From the NCBI RefSeq assembly GCF_048268305.1, contig NZ_JBLWVT010000002.1:1-64000 (forward strand): a stretch of 64,000 nt of DNA, read 5' to 3'. Shown here piece by piece: positions 1 through 8,318 of this stretch (positions are counted from its first letter, which is position 1; each line of letters opens with the position of its first letter). This DNA comes from Pseudodonghicola sp048268305. GTDB taxonomy: Bacteria > Pseudomonadota > Alphaproteobacteria > Rhodobacterales > Rhodobacteraceae. Under the pieces are notes generated by a model, which saw only the letters and a list, made by a program, of their open reading frames with translations, ran no database searches and was not told where the DNA came from. Both the position numbers and the translations under genes were made by a program.

Positions 1-62
1 GGGAGTCGAACCCCTCTTTTCAGGTTGAAAACCTGACGTCCTAACCGATAGACGAACGGGCC
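1..62 (-). tRNA. tRNA-Glu (anticodon TTC), 3' end outside window
   Basis: Read on the minus strand, the sequence begins GGCCCGTTCGTCTATCGG at position 62 and contains a 5-bp anticodon stem TCAGG/CCTGA closing the 7-base loop TTTTCAA, so the anticodon is TTC (glutamate). It continues into a T-arm with GGTTCGACTCCC, the standard T-loop. The acceptor 3' strand and CCA end lie beyond base 1, so the gene is incomplete here. It is just downstream of recJ on the same strand. Confidence 0.95.
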
Positions 63-141
63 ACGCTGTGGTGAGCGGTTCTTTATGCAATCGCGCGGAC
101 CCCCGCAAGATAGAATCTGCGCGGGGGAACAGATTTTTCGC

Positions 142-1884
142 TCAGGCCTCGGCGGCGTCCTCGAGGCGGAGCTGAACGCTCTGCCGGCCGCCCCAGGTGT
201 TGATCTCCAGCCGCCCGGCCAGGTGGAACCGGGCGCCGCCATGGGTCTCGAGCCGCGGGCCCAGATCGGTGTCGAAGGCGCCGAAGGCGATGGCGTCGAG
301 CCGGCCCTCCATTCCATCCGACAGCGACAGTTTCAGGTGGCTGGCGCCGACCCGCTTGGCATAGCGAATCTGCATGTCGGGCAGGGCGAAGCGGGGGGCA
401 GGGGCGCCGGCGCCATAGGGGCCCGCGCGCTCCAGCTCCTCGATCAGCGGCACATTGGCGGCGCCCGGCATCAGCAGGCCGTCGAGCTTGAGGTCGGCCG
501 GCCCCAGGACGCCGGCGCCCTGCCGCTCCATCAGCTCTGCCAGCCGCGCCATGGCCGGTTCCAGCTGGTCGCGCGCCACCGTCAGCCCGGCCGCCATCTT
601 GTGGCCACCGCCCTTGATCAGCAGCCCCTCGGTCGCCAGCCGGTGAATCGCGGCGCCCAGATCGATGCCCGAGACCGAGCGGCCCGAGCCCTTGCCCTCG
701 TCGCCATCGAGGCCGATCACCACGGCGGGGCGATTGGCGGCCTCCTTCAGCCGCGAGGCGACGATGCCGACGACGCCCGGGTGCCAGCCTTCGCCGGCGG
801 CCCAGACCAGCGGCGCGTCGAGCCCGCGTTCCTCGGCCTGTTCCATCGCGGCGGCGCGCACCGCCTCTTCGATCTCGCGCCGCTCGGTGTTGAGCTGGTC
901 CAGCCGTTCGGCCAGCGCCTGCGCCTCGATCGGGTCCTCGGTGGCGAGCAGCCGGGCGCCCAGATCGGCCTTGCCGATGCGGCCGCCGGCATTGACGCGC
1001 GGCCCCAGCAGAAAGCCGAGGTGATAGGTATTGGGGGCGGCATCCATCCGCGCCACATCGGCCAGCGCCACCAGCCCGGGGCGCTGGCGCTGCGCCATCA
1101 CCCGCAGGCCCTGGCGCACCAGCGCCCGGTTGGCGCCGATCAGCTGGGCGACATCGGCGACGGTCGCCAGTGCCACCAGATCCAGCATCGCCATCAGGTC
1201 GGGGCCGGGGGCCTGGCCGCCTTCGCGCAATTGCCGGCGCACCTCGACCAGCATCAGGAAGACCACGCCGGCGGCGCAGAGATAGCCCAGATCGCCATCC
1301 TCGTCCTGCCGGTTGGGGTTCACCACCGCCAGGGCGGGGGGCAGGGTCTCGCCCCCCAGGTGGTGGTCCAGCACGATGACATCGGCGCCCTTGGCCGCGG
1401 CGATCGGCTCGTGGCTCAGCGTGCCACAGTCGACGCAGACGATCAGATCGTGACGGGCGGCCAGATCGCGCATCGCGGGTTCGTTGGGGCCATAGCCTTC
1501 GTCGATCCGGTCGGGAATATAGAGTGTCGGGGTCAGCCCCATCTGCCTGAGCCAGATCAGCAGCAGCGCGGCAGAGCTGCCGCCGTCGACGTCGTAATCG
1601 GCGAAGATGGCGATCCGCTGGCGTCCGCGCACCGCGGCAACAAAGCGATGGGCGGCCTTTTCCATGTCGCGCAGGCGGCGGGGGTCGGGCAGCAGATCCT
1701 TAAGTTGGGGGGTCAGGAAACCCTGGGCCTCCTCCTGCGGCACGCCGCGGCGGGCCAGCACCTGGGCGACCGGGCGGGGCAGGCCGGTGATCTGGGCCAT
1801 GGCCTCGGCGGCGCGGTCGGTCTCCACATCCGGCCCGATCCAGCGTCGCCCGGTCAAGGACCGTTCCACCCCCAGAAATGCCAT
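142..1884 (-). CDS. recJ: Single-stranded-DNA-specific exonuclease RecJ
   Basis: 580 aa, a normal length for RecJ. The protein is a 5'-3' single-strand DNA exonuclease of the DHH phosphoesterase superfamily, acting in RecF-pathway recombination and mismatch repair. Visible motifs are DYDVDG (about residues 96-101), VDCGT (about 151) and DHH (about 173-175), which bind the metal ions, and GGGHKMAAG of the DHHA1 domain in the C-terminal half. The start ATG at 1884 (MAFLGVERSL) follows a purine-rich stretch. An in-frame upstream start at 1947 would add 21 residues unlike the family and is rejected. The gene precedes tRNA-Glu on the same strand. Confidence 0.95.
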   Translation of the reverse strand: MAFLGVERSLTGRRWIGPDVETDRAAEAMAQITGLPRPVAQVLARRGVPQEEAQGFLTPQLKDLLPDPRRLRDMEKAAHRFVAAVRGRQRIAIFADYDVDGGSSAALLLIWLRQMGLTPTLYIPDRIDEGYGPNEPAMRDLAARHDLIVCVDCGTLSHEPIAAAKGADVIVLDHHLGGETLPPALAVVNPNRQDEDGDLGYLCAAGVVFLMLVEVRRQLREGGQAPGPDLMAMLDLVALATVADVAQLIGANRALVRQGLRVMAQRQRPGLVALADVARMDAAPNTYHLGFLLGPRVNAGGRIGKADLGARLLATEDPIEAQALAERLDQLNTERREIEEAVRAAAMEQAEERGLDAPLVWAAGEGWHPGVVGIVASRLKEAANRPAVVIGLDGDEGKGSGRSVSGIDLGAAIHRLATEGLLIKGGGHKMAAGLTVARDQLEPAMARLAELMERQGAGVLGPADLKLDGLLMPGAANVPLIEELERAGPYGAGAPAPRFALPDMQIRYAKRVGASHLKLSLSDGMEGRLDAIAFGAFDTDLGPRLETHGGARFHLAGRLEINTWGGRQSVQLRLEDAAEA

Positions 1885-1995
1885 ATGTCCCGCCCTTCGT
1901 CCTGCCGTTTCGCGGCCGGTGCCGCAATCCTGCGCTGGATAGGACATTTCGCGCCGGGAGGGGAGGTCAAAATATCCCGCGCCGGTGCGGTGGCC

Positions 1996-2742
1996 TCAGC
2001 GCAGCAGGCGGCTGCGCTGGGTCTCGCTCAGCTTGTCGAGATTGTTCAGATCGAAAGCCCCGGTGCGGAACAGTTGCACCACGTGGATCTGGGCGTCTTG
2101 CAGATGTTCGCGCAGTTCGGCGCGCAGCCGGGCGGGATCGCGGGCGCGCAGCGCCTCGATCAGCGGGTCATGCGACCGGGCGATTTCCTCGGGGTCGTCA
2201 TAGAGCTGGCCGACCAGGGCGATACCGGCCCGCATCTCGGCGGCGATCTGGTCGAACAGCCGCAGGATTCGGGAGTTTCCGCCCAATTCGCAGAGCATGC
2301 GGTGAAAGGCGAAATCCTGCACCACCTGTTCCTGGGTCTGGCCCTCGTCCGCCAGATCGTAGAGCTTTTGCACCTGCGCCTCGAGACGGTTGAAATCCGC
2401 CTCGGTCATGCGGGCGACAGCGGCGTCTGCGGCGTGCAGCTCCAGGCATTCGCGCAGGTCATAGACCTCTTTCAACTCGTCGGCGTCATAGGCGTGGACG
2501 AAGAAGCCGCGACGCGGATGGGACACGATAAGTCCCTGACTTTCCAGCAGCCTCAGGCCTTCACGCACCGGTGCGCGGGAGGTGCCGAGCTCGCGCGCCA
2601 GCCGGGCATCGGCAACTTTCTCGCCGGGGCGCAGCCGGCCGTCGCCAATGGCGCGCAGCACCTGATCCGCGACCCGGCTGGCCAGATCTGCGGGTTGCAG
2701 GGTTTCGAAAATCTGCTGCTCCGGGGATAGGTCTTCGCTCAT
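1996..2742 (-). CDS. GntR-family transcriptional regulator, FCD (FadR C-terminal) subfamily
   Basis: 248 aa. The N-terminal winged helix-turn-helix (about residues 15-80) contains LRPGEKV and ELGTSRAPVREGLRLLESQG, typical of FCD regulators. The rest is an all-helical ligand-binding FCD domain with spaced His/Asp residues likely to bind a metal. Start chosen at ATG 2742, which is preceded by AAGGAG; a GTG at 2754 overlaps that Shine-Dalgarno and is unlikely. It is divergent from the aldolase/ABC operon starting at 2980, so it probably controls that operon and itself through the shared intergenic region. The effector is unknown, most likely a small organic acid by family habit. Confidence 0.9.
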   Translation of the reverse strand: MSEDLSPEQQIFETLQPADLASRVADQVLRAIGDGRLRPGEKVADARLARELGTSRAPVREGLRLLESQGLIVSHPRRGFFVHAYDADELKEVYDLRECLELHAADAAVARMTEADFNRLEAQVQKLYDLADEGQTQEQVVQDFAFHRMLCELGGNSRILRLFDQIAAEMRAGIALVGQLYDDPEEIARSHDPLIEALRARDPARLRAELREHLQDAQIHVVQLFRTGAFDLNNLDKLSETQRSRLLR

Positions 2743-2846
2743 TCCTGCCGTCACTCCTTGGATAAAACTGGCCCGCGCGGCGCCTCCTCTGCGCCCCGGC
2801 CAATACCTCTAACGTGGCTTTGCCCGTTTCGGGGGCAATAAATGGC

Positions 2847-2918
2847 TTGTCGTACGGTTTCCAGCAAATCTTGCTTTGCGTCGATTGTCGACAGTTGAAA
2901 TGAAAAACTTGTCGTCCT
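2847..2918. promoter_or_regulatory. Three TTGTCG direct repeats in the divergent GntR/aldolase promoter region
   Basis: The 237-bp gap between the divergent GntR and aldolase genes carries TTGTCGTACG (2847-2856), TTGTCGACA (2885-2893, containing the palindrome TGTCGACA) and TTGTCGTCCT (2909-2918). Such repeats are reasonable operator candidates for the adjacent FCD regulator. The assignment is inferred from position and repetition only. Confidence 0.4.
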
Positions 2919-2979
2919 AGCCTCGACTCACCGCGACAGAGTGCCGCTCCCCCCGGGGGCGGCAGGACAGGAGACAGGA

Positions 2980-3750
2980 ATGGTACTGCAAGAGCGCATC
3001 TCTACCGCTCATCCTCAGGAACGTGTGGAACTTGCCGCCGCTTATCGGCTGATCGCCGAGTTCGGCATGGATGACAGCATTTTCACGCATATCTCGGCCA
3101 AGGCCCCGAAAAGCGAAGGGGATCATGCCTTTCTGATCAACCCCTACGGGCTGCGGTTCGACGAGGTGACCGCCGGAAATCTGGCTGTCATCGACATCAA
3201 CGGTGATATTCTGAACGACCCCTACGGGGCGGGCATCAACAAGGCCGGTTTTACCATCCATTCGGCGATTCACGCGGCGCGGCCCGATGTCGCCTGCGTG
3301 CTGCATACCCATACGGTCGCCGGTGTGGCCGTCGCCTCGATGAAAGAGGGGTTGCTGCCGCTGAACCAGTGGTCGGCGCCCTTCTTCAACCGGCTGGCCT
3401 ATCACGACTATGAGGGGATCGCGCTGAACCTCGAGGAGCGCGCCCGAATCGTCGCCGATCTCGGCGACAAATCGGCGATGATCCTGCGCAACCACGGGCT
3501 GCTGACCTGCGGCCGTTCCGTCGGCGAGGCGTTCCGGGCGATGATGGATCTGGAACGCGCCTGCCGGGCCCAGATCGCAGTGATGAGCAGCCGGCAGACG
3601 CCGAACCAGCTGTCCGACGAGCTGGCCGAACATACCGCGCGGCAGGAAGAGGGCTGGGCGGAGCAGCATCAGGCCGCCGGCAAACCGGACGCGGAATGGA
3701 CCGCCTATCTGCGCCTGTGCAAGAAGCGCCATCCGGATTTCGATCAGTGA
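2980..3750 (+). CDS. Class II aldolase/adducin family protein
   Basis: 256 aa, close to the usual length of L-fuculose-phosphate-aldolase-like proteins. This zinc-dependent family cleaves or decarboxylates hydroxylated acids and sugars. Visible features are FTHISAK near the N-terminus, VLHTHTVAG (HxH zinc ligands, about residue 108) and RNHGLLTCG (third His, about residue 172). Start chosen at ATG 2980 behind AGGAGACAGGA; the frame could extend to a GTG at 2941 without a ribosome site. It is first in the operon and its stop overlaps the next start (TGATG). Lacking any sign of a sugar phosphate pathway, its substrate is open. Confidence 0.88.
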   Translation: MVLQERISTAHPQERVELAAAYRLIAEFGMDDSIFTHISAKAPKSEGDHAFLINPYGLRFDEVTAGNLAVIDINGDILNDPYGAGINKAGFTIHSAIHAARPDVACVLHTHTVAGVAVASMKEGLLPLNQWSAPFFNRLAYHDYEGIALNLEERARIVADLGDKSAMILRNHGLLTCGRSVGEAFRAMMDLERACRAQIAVMSSRQTPNQLSDELAEHTARQEEGWAEQHQAAGKPDAEWTAYLRLCKKRHPDFDQ

Positions 3751-4709
3751 TGGACATGTCCCGCAAACCCCTGATCCCGGTCGTCGCCCTGTCAGAGGTG
3801 TTCGATCTGGCCACCATCTTCGCGGATGACGGGCGGTCGGGGCTGCAAATCCTGCGTCCTGAACAGATCGACGATCCGGCCGCGGTCGAATTCGCCTTGG
3901 CCTGGCGACCGGCGGACGATGCTTTCGACGCCTTTCCCAATATCCGGCTGGTCTCCTCCATCGCCGCCGGGGTCGACAGCATCATCGCCTGCCCGTCGCT
4001 GCCTGAGACGGCGGTGGTCTCGCGCATCCGCGACGAGGCGCAGGCGCAGATGATGGCGGGATTCGCGGCCTGGAACGTGGTCTGGCATCATCGCCGGATC
4101 GGCGACTATGTGAAGAACCAGACGACCCGCACCTGGGAGCGCAGCTTTCGCCCCGCCCTGCCGGGGCAGGTGACGGTCGGGGTTCTGGGCTTTGGCCTGA
4201 TGGGGCGGATGTGCGCCCGGGCGATCGCCGCGATGGGCTATCGCGTGCTGGCGGCGCGGCGTTCCACTGGTGCGGCCGAGGTCGAACCGGGGGTCGAGGT
4301 GATCTCGGGCCCCGCGGCACTGACCGAGGTCGCGGCGCAGGCGCAGATCCTGGTCAACGTGCTGCCGCTGACCGAGGAGACCCGCGATTTCCTCAACCGC
4401 GATTTCTTCGCGCGGATGCCCGAGGGCGCGAGCCTGGTGCAGATCGGCCGGGGCGAGCATCTGGTCGAGGCCGATTTCCTCGAGGCGCTCGATCAGGGGC
4501 GGATCGCCTCGGCGACGGTCGATGTCTTCCGGCAGGAACCCCTGTCGCCCGACCATCCGTTCTGGGCGCGTCCCGAAATCCTGATCACGCCGCACAAGGC
4601 CTCGGATTCCACCCGCGACGAGATCCTACGGCAACTGGCGGAAAACTGCATCGCGATCAGCGAGGGGCGCGCGCCGCCCGGCGCGGTCGATCTGACTGCG
4701 GGCTACTGA
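3750..4709 (+). CDS. D-isomer-specific 2-hydroxyacid dehydrogenase (glyoxylate/hydroxypyruvate reductase A-like)
   Basis: 319 aa. NAD(P)-dependent reductase of 2-oxo acids. The Rossmann motif is VGVLGFGLMGRMCARAI (about residues 138-154), followed by an AARRS stretch where an acidic residue would specify NAD, so NADP(H) is likelier. Catalytic Arg lies in QIGRGEHL, Glu in DVFRQEPL and His in ITPHKAS. Its ATG overlaps the stop of the aldolase gene by one base, giving translational coupling. The aldolase/dehydrogenase pair suggests that a hydroxy- or oxo-acid is released from the imported substrate; that is inference. Confidence 0.88.
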   Translation: MDMSRKPLIPVVALSEVFDLATIFADDGRSGLQILRPEQIDDPAAVEFALAWRPADDAFDAFPNIRLVSSIAAGVDSIIACPSLPETAVVSRIRDEAQAQMMAGFAAWNVVWHHRRIGDYVKNQTTRTWERSFRPALPGQVTVGVLGFGLMGRMCARAIAAMGYRVLAARRSTGAAEVEPGVEVISGPAALTEVAAQAQILVNVLPLTEETRDFLNRDFFARMPEGASLVQIGRGEHLVEADFLEALDQGRIASATVDVFRQEPLSPDHPFWARPEILITPHKASDSTRDEILRQLAENCIAISEGRAPPGAVDLTAGY

Positions 4710-4773
4710 GGATGCCCGCCCAGGCCGGACATTCCGGACCCTCCCAGACATGCTTTCATCGAAAGGTTCGCAC

Positions 4774-6402
4774 ATGACCACCCCCACCCGCATTCTCACC
4801 AACGGCAAGATTTGGTGTGGCCTGAAGGAAGGCTTCGCCGAGGCGCTCGCCATCGAGGGCGACAAGGTGCTTGCCACCGGCACCGCTGACGAGATCGCCG
4901 CCCTGGCCGGGCCCGAGACCGATATCATCGACCTGGGCGGCAAATTCGCCGTTCCGGGGCTGAACGACGCGCATATGCACCTCTATCTTTACGGCCTGAA
5001 CCTGCTGCAGGTGGACCTGCGGCCGCACGCCGGGGTGCGCAGCATTCAGGCGCTGCTGGATCGGGTGAAGGCGGCGGCCGAACAATTGCCGCCGGGTGCC
5101 TGGATCATCGGGCGCGGTTACGATCACGACAAGCTGACCGAACTGCGCCACCCCCATATGAAGGAACTGGACGCGGTCGCGCCGAACAACCCGGTGATGC
5201 TGTCGCGCGCCTGCGGCCATGCGGCGGTCGCCAACACGCTGGCGTTGCAGGCCGGCGGCATCGGGCACAATACGCCGCAACCCTATGGTGGCCATATCGG
5301 CCGTGACGATCAGGGTATGTTGAGCGGCCTGCTGCTGGAAAACGCCCGGGTGCCGGTGTCGCGCGCCCAGCCGCAGCCCACGGTGGACGATCTGGTCAAC
5401 GCCATCGAACGCGGTGGTCAGGAACTCCTGAAACTCGGCGTCACCTCGGTGATGGAGGCCGCCATCGGCATGGGCATCGGCGAGGGCGAGCTTGACGCCT
5501 ATATGAAGGCGAACGAGACCGGCCGCCTGCCGGTGCGTGTTGCCGGCACGCTGATGGGCGATCTGGAGCGCAACATTCTGGATTACGCCTATGGCAAGGG
5601 GCTGGTGACCGGGGTCGGCGACAACATGTTCCGCATCGGGCCGGTGAAGATCTTCACCGACGGCTCGATCGGCGGCTATTCCGCCTGGATGTCTGAGCCC
5701 TATTACAAGCAGCCCGACAATTACGGCGTGCCCTGTCTCAACCAGGAACAGACCGACGAGCTGGTGATGAAGGCCCACAAGATGGGCTATCAGATGGCGC
5801 CCCACGCCATCGGCGATGCGGCGATCGGCATGGTGCTTGCGGCCTATGAAAAGGCCTATGCCGCCGAGCCGGCCGAGGATCGCCGCCACCGGATCGAACA
5901 TTGCGGCTGGCATACGCCGGCGCAGCTCGAACAGATGAAGGCGATGAAGGTGATCCCGGCGGGCCAGCCCTCGTTCCTCTATTTCTTCGGCGACGGCTAT
6001 TTCATGTGCATGGGCCCGGACAAGCCGAAGAAGAGCTATCCGTTCAAGACCTGGCTCGAGTCCGGCCTGCATCCCTCGGGCTCGACCGACTGCCCGGTGA
6101 CCGAGCCCGATCCGCTGCCCGCGCTCTATGGCATGATCGCGCGCAAGTCCGACACCGGCCAGTCGCTGGGCGAGGATGAACGGCTGAGCGTCGCCGAGGC
6201 GCTGCACTGCTATACCTATGAAAGCGCCTATGGCGTCCATGACGAGAAGATCAAGGGCCGGCTGGTCCCCGGACAGCTCGCCGATATCGCGGTCTTCGAC
6301 ACCAACTTCTTCGACGTGGACCCCGAGGCGATCCTCGACGCCAAATGTCAGATGACGATCCTCGGCGGTGAAGTCGTCTACAGCCGCGGAGACGCTGCCT
6401 GA
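4774..6402 (+). CDS. Amidohydrolase, YtcJ-like (amidohydrolase family 3)
   Basis: 542 aa metal-dependent hydrolase with an outer small beta domain and a TIM barrel. The N-terminus has the RILTNGKIW and VPGLNDAHMHL pattern (HxH metal ligands, about residues 65-70). Later ligands appear in MAPHAIGDAAIG (about 340), RIEHCGWH (about 376) and SGSTDCPVTEPDPL (about 440, the aspartate at the active site). ATG 4774 is preferred to ATG 4750, which adds eight unlike residues. The stop overlaps the first permease gene by one base. In this family the reaction is hydrolysis of C-N bonds in amides or cyclic amides; substrate unknown. Confidence 0.88.
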   Translation: MTTPTRILTNGKIWCGLKEGFAEALAIEGDKVLATGTADEIAALAGPETDIIDLGGKFAVPGLNDAHMHLYLYGLNLLQVDLRPHAGVRSIQALLDRVKAAAEQLPPGAWIIGRGYDHDKLTELRHPHMKELDAVAPNNPVMLSRACGHAAVANTLALQAGGIGHNTPQPYGGHIGRDDQGMLSGLLLENARVPVSRAQPQPTVDDLVNAIERGGQELLKLGVTSVMEAAIGMGIGEGELDAYMKANETGRLPVRVAGTLMGDLERNILDYAYGKGLVTGVGDNMFRIGPVKIFTDGSIGGYSAWMSEPYYKQPDNYGVPCLNQEQTDELVMKAHKMGYQMAPHAIGDAAIGMVLAAYEKAYAAEPAEDRRHRIEHCGWHTPAQLEQMKAMKVIPAGQPSFLYFFGDGYFMCMGPDKPKKSYPFKTWLESGLHPSGSTDCPVTEPDPLPALYGMIARKSDTGQSLGEDERLSVAEALHCYTYESAYGVHDEKIKGRLVPGQLADIAVFDTNFFDVDPEAILDAKCQMTILGGEVVYSRGDAA

Positions 6403-7340
6403 TGCTGCGCACCATCATCGACCGTCTGCTTCTGTCGATCCCGGTGCTCTTCGGGGTGCTGTTGTTCGGCTTCCTGCTGTTGCAGCTTGTCCCGGGCGAT
6501 CCGGCCCGGGTGGTGGCGGGCCCTACCGCCACGCCCGAAGTGGTGGCCCAGATCCGCGAGGAGATGGGGCTCGACCGGCCGGTTCTGGTCCAGTTCTGGG
6601 CCTATATCGAGCGGATTGCCCACGGCGACATGGGGCGGTCGATGATCTCGAACAAGACGGTGACCGAGGAATTGGGCGCCGCCATCGGCCCGACGGTGGA
6701 ACTGATGCTGGCCAGCCTGGTCTGGTCGGTGCCGATCGGCATCGCCATGGGCACGCTGGCCGCGGTGCTGCGCGGATCGCTCGCCGATCGGATGGTGATG
6801 GGGCTGTCGGTGGCGGGCGTGTCGCTGCCAATCTTCTTCATCAGCCTGCTGCTGATCCAGTACCTTGGCGTGGTCTGGCCGATCTTCCCCTTCATCGGCA
6901 GGCCGGGCCCCTGGTATACCGCCCAGGGCTTCATGGCGCTGTTCCTGCCGGCGCTGTCGCTGGGGCTGATCCTGATCGGCCCGGTGGCGCGGATGACCCG
7001 GTCGTCGGTGCTCGAGGTGCTCAAGCTTGACCATGTGCGCACCGCGCGGGCCAAGGGGCTGTCGGAAATCCGCGTGGTGTTGAAACACGGGCTCAGGAAC
7101 GCGCTGATCCCGGTGATCACCCTGATCGGCCTGCAGGCGGGCTATCTGCTGGGCGGCGCCGTGGTGACCGAGACGATTTTTTCCTGGCCCGGCCTCGGCC
7201 GGCTGGTGGTGGGGGCGATCCTGTCGTCCGATTTCACCGTGGCGCAGGGGGCGGTTCTGCTCTTCGCGCTGGGGTTCATCACCATCAACCTGATCATCGA
7301 CGTTCTCTATTCCATTCTTGATCCGAGGGTACGCAAATGA
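6402..7340 (+). CDS. ABC transporter permease, DppB/OppB type
   Basis: 312 aa inner-membrane subunit of a peptide/nickel-type importer. The first transmembrane helix is at residues 8-30 and about six hydrophobic segments can be seen. The ABC-docking EAA loop reads ARAKGLSEIRVVLKHGLRNA (about residues 212-231). The family N-terminal signature LVPGDPARV is present. It overlaps the amidohydrolase stop by one base and the next permease by four bases, so transport and hydrolysis are coupled. Confidence 0.93.
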   Translation: MLRTIIDRLLLSIPVLFGVLLFGFLLLQLVPGDPARVVAGPTATPEVVAQIREEMGLDRPVLVQFWAYIERIAHGDMGRSMISNKTVTEELGAAIGPTVELMLASLVWSVPIGIAMGTLAAVLRGSLADRMVMGLSVAGVSLPIFFISLLLIQYLGVVWPIFPFIGRPGPWYTAQGFMALFLPALSLGLILIGPVARMTRSSVLEVLKLDHVRTARAKGLSEIRVVLKHGLRNALIPVITLIGLQAGYLLGGAVVTETIFSWPGLGRLVVGAILSSDFTVAQGAVLLFALGFITINLIIDVLYSILDPRVRK

Positions 7341-8257
7341 CCTTGGCCGTGACCGATCCCGAAGACATCACCGCCGCGACCGAAGAGGGAACGGCCACCG
7401 CCGCGCCGCCGGCACGCGCTCATTGGTTCCGTCGTCTGCTGCGCGACCGCGCCGCGGCGCTGGCGCTGATCACCTTGACCGCGATCATCCTCGGCGCGCT
7501 CTTCGCCCCGCTTCTAGCGCCCTTCGATCCGGCGTCGAACTCGCGGTCTATCATGACGCCGCCGGCCTGGAGCGACATGGGCGAGGCCGACCATCTGCTG
7601 GGCACCGACGGGCAGGGGCGGGATATCCTGTCGCGGCTGCTCTATGGCACCCGGCTGACCCTGCTGATCGGCTTTGTCGCCGTCGGCATCGGAGGCGCCA
7701 TCGGCTCGCTGATCGGGCTGCTGTCGGCCTTCTACGCCCGGCTGGACCCCTGGGTGATGCGGGGCATCGACGTCCTGCTGTCCTTCCCGGCCATCCTGCT
7801 GGGCCTCGCCCTGGTGGCGGTGATGGGGCAGGGGATCGTGCCGGTGATCATCGCGCTCGCGGTCTCCTCGGTGCCCGATTGCGCCCGGATCGCCCGCGGC
7901 ATCGCCATCGGCGTGATGAAGCAGGAGTTCATCGAGGCCGGCCGCGCCGTGGGCCTGTCGGACCTCGCGCTTTTCAACCGCTATCTGCTGCGCAACTGCA
8001 TCTCCTCGATCATGATCTTCATCTCGCTGCGCTTCGGCCAGATCGTGCTGATCGGCGCGACGCTGTCCTTCCTGGGGCTCGGAGCCCGGCCGCCGGCGGC
8101 CGAGCTTGGGATGATGGCCTCGCAGGGGCGGGAGTTCCTGCTGTTCGCGCCGCATATCGCGGTGATCCCCTCGGTTCTGATTTTCGTCATCGTGCTGTCG
8201 GCGAATGTCGCCGGCGATGCGCTGCGGGACGTGCTCGACCCGCGCCTGCAGGCCTGA
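7337..8257 (+). CDS. ABC transporter permease, DppC/OppC type
   Basis: 306 aa second permease. The cytoplasmic N-terminus (about 35 residues) leads into a membrane helix, then HLLGTDGQGRDILSRLLYGT, the classical DppC pattern. The EAA loop reads AGRAVGLSDLALFNRYLLRN. It ends LRDVLDPRLQA, matching the conserved C-terminus of the family. It starts inside the stop of the upstream permease (ATGA overlap) and forms the heterodimeric channel with it. Confidence 0.93.
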   Translation: MTLAVTDPEDITAATEEGTATAAPPARAHWFRRLLRDRAAALALITLTAIILGALFAPLLAPFDPASNSRSIMTPPAWSDMGEADHLLGTDGQGRDILSRLLYGTRLTLLIGFVAVGIGGAIGSLIGLLSAFYARLDPWVMRGIDVLLSFPAILLGLALVAVMGQGIVPVIIALAVSSVPDCARIARGIAIGVMKQEFIEAGRAVGLSDLALFNRYLLRNCISSIMIFISLRFGQIVLIGATLSFLGLGARPPAAELGMMASQGREFLLFAPHIAVIPSVLIFVIVLSANVAGDALRDVLDPRLQA

Positions 8258-8318
8258 TCCGCGCGAGCGGGCCGGGCCAAACAATAAAACCAAACGACCA
8301 ACAAGGAGACGACTTCAC

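Noticed and set aside
1..62. tRNA-Glu as an integration site for a mobile island
   Set aside because: recJ lies immediately next to it and there is no integrase gene or visible repeat of the tRNA end within the window.
85..2730. 881-residue open frame on the plus strand
   Set aside because: It lies antisense to recJ and the GntR gene, both of which show clear family motifs; long antisense frames are common in high-GC DNA with strong third-position GC bias.
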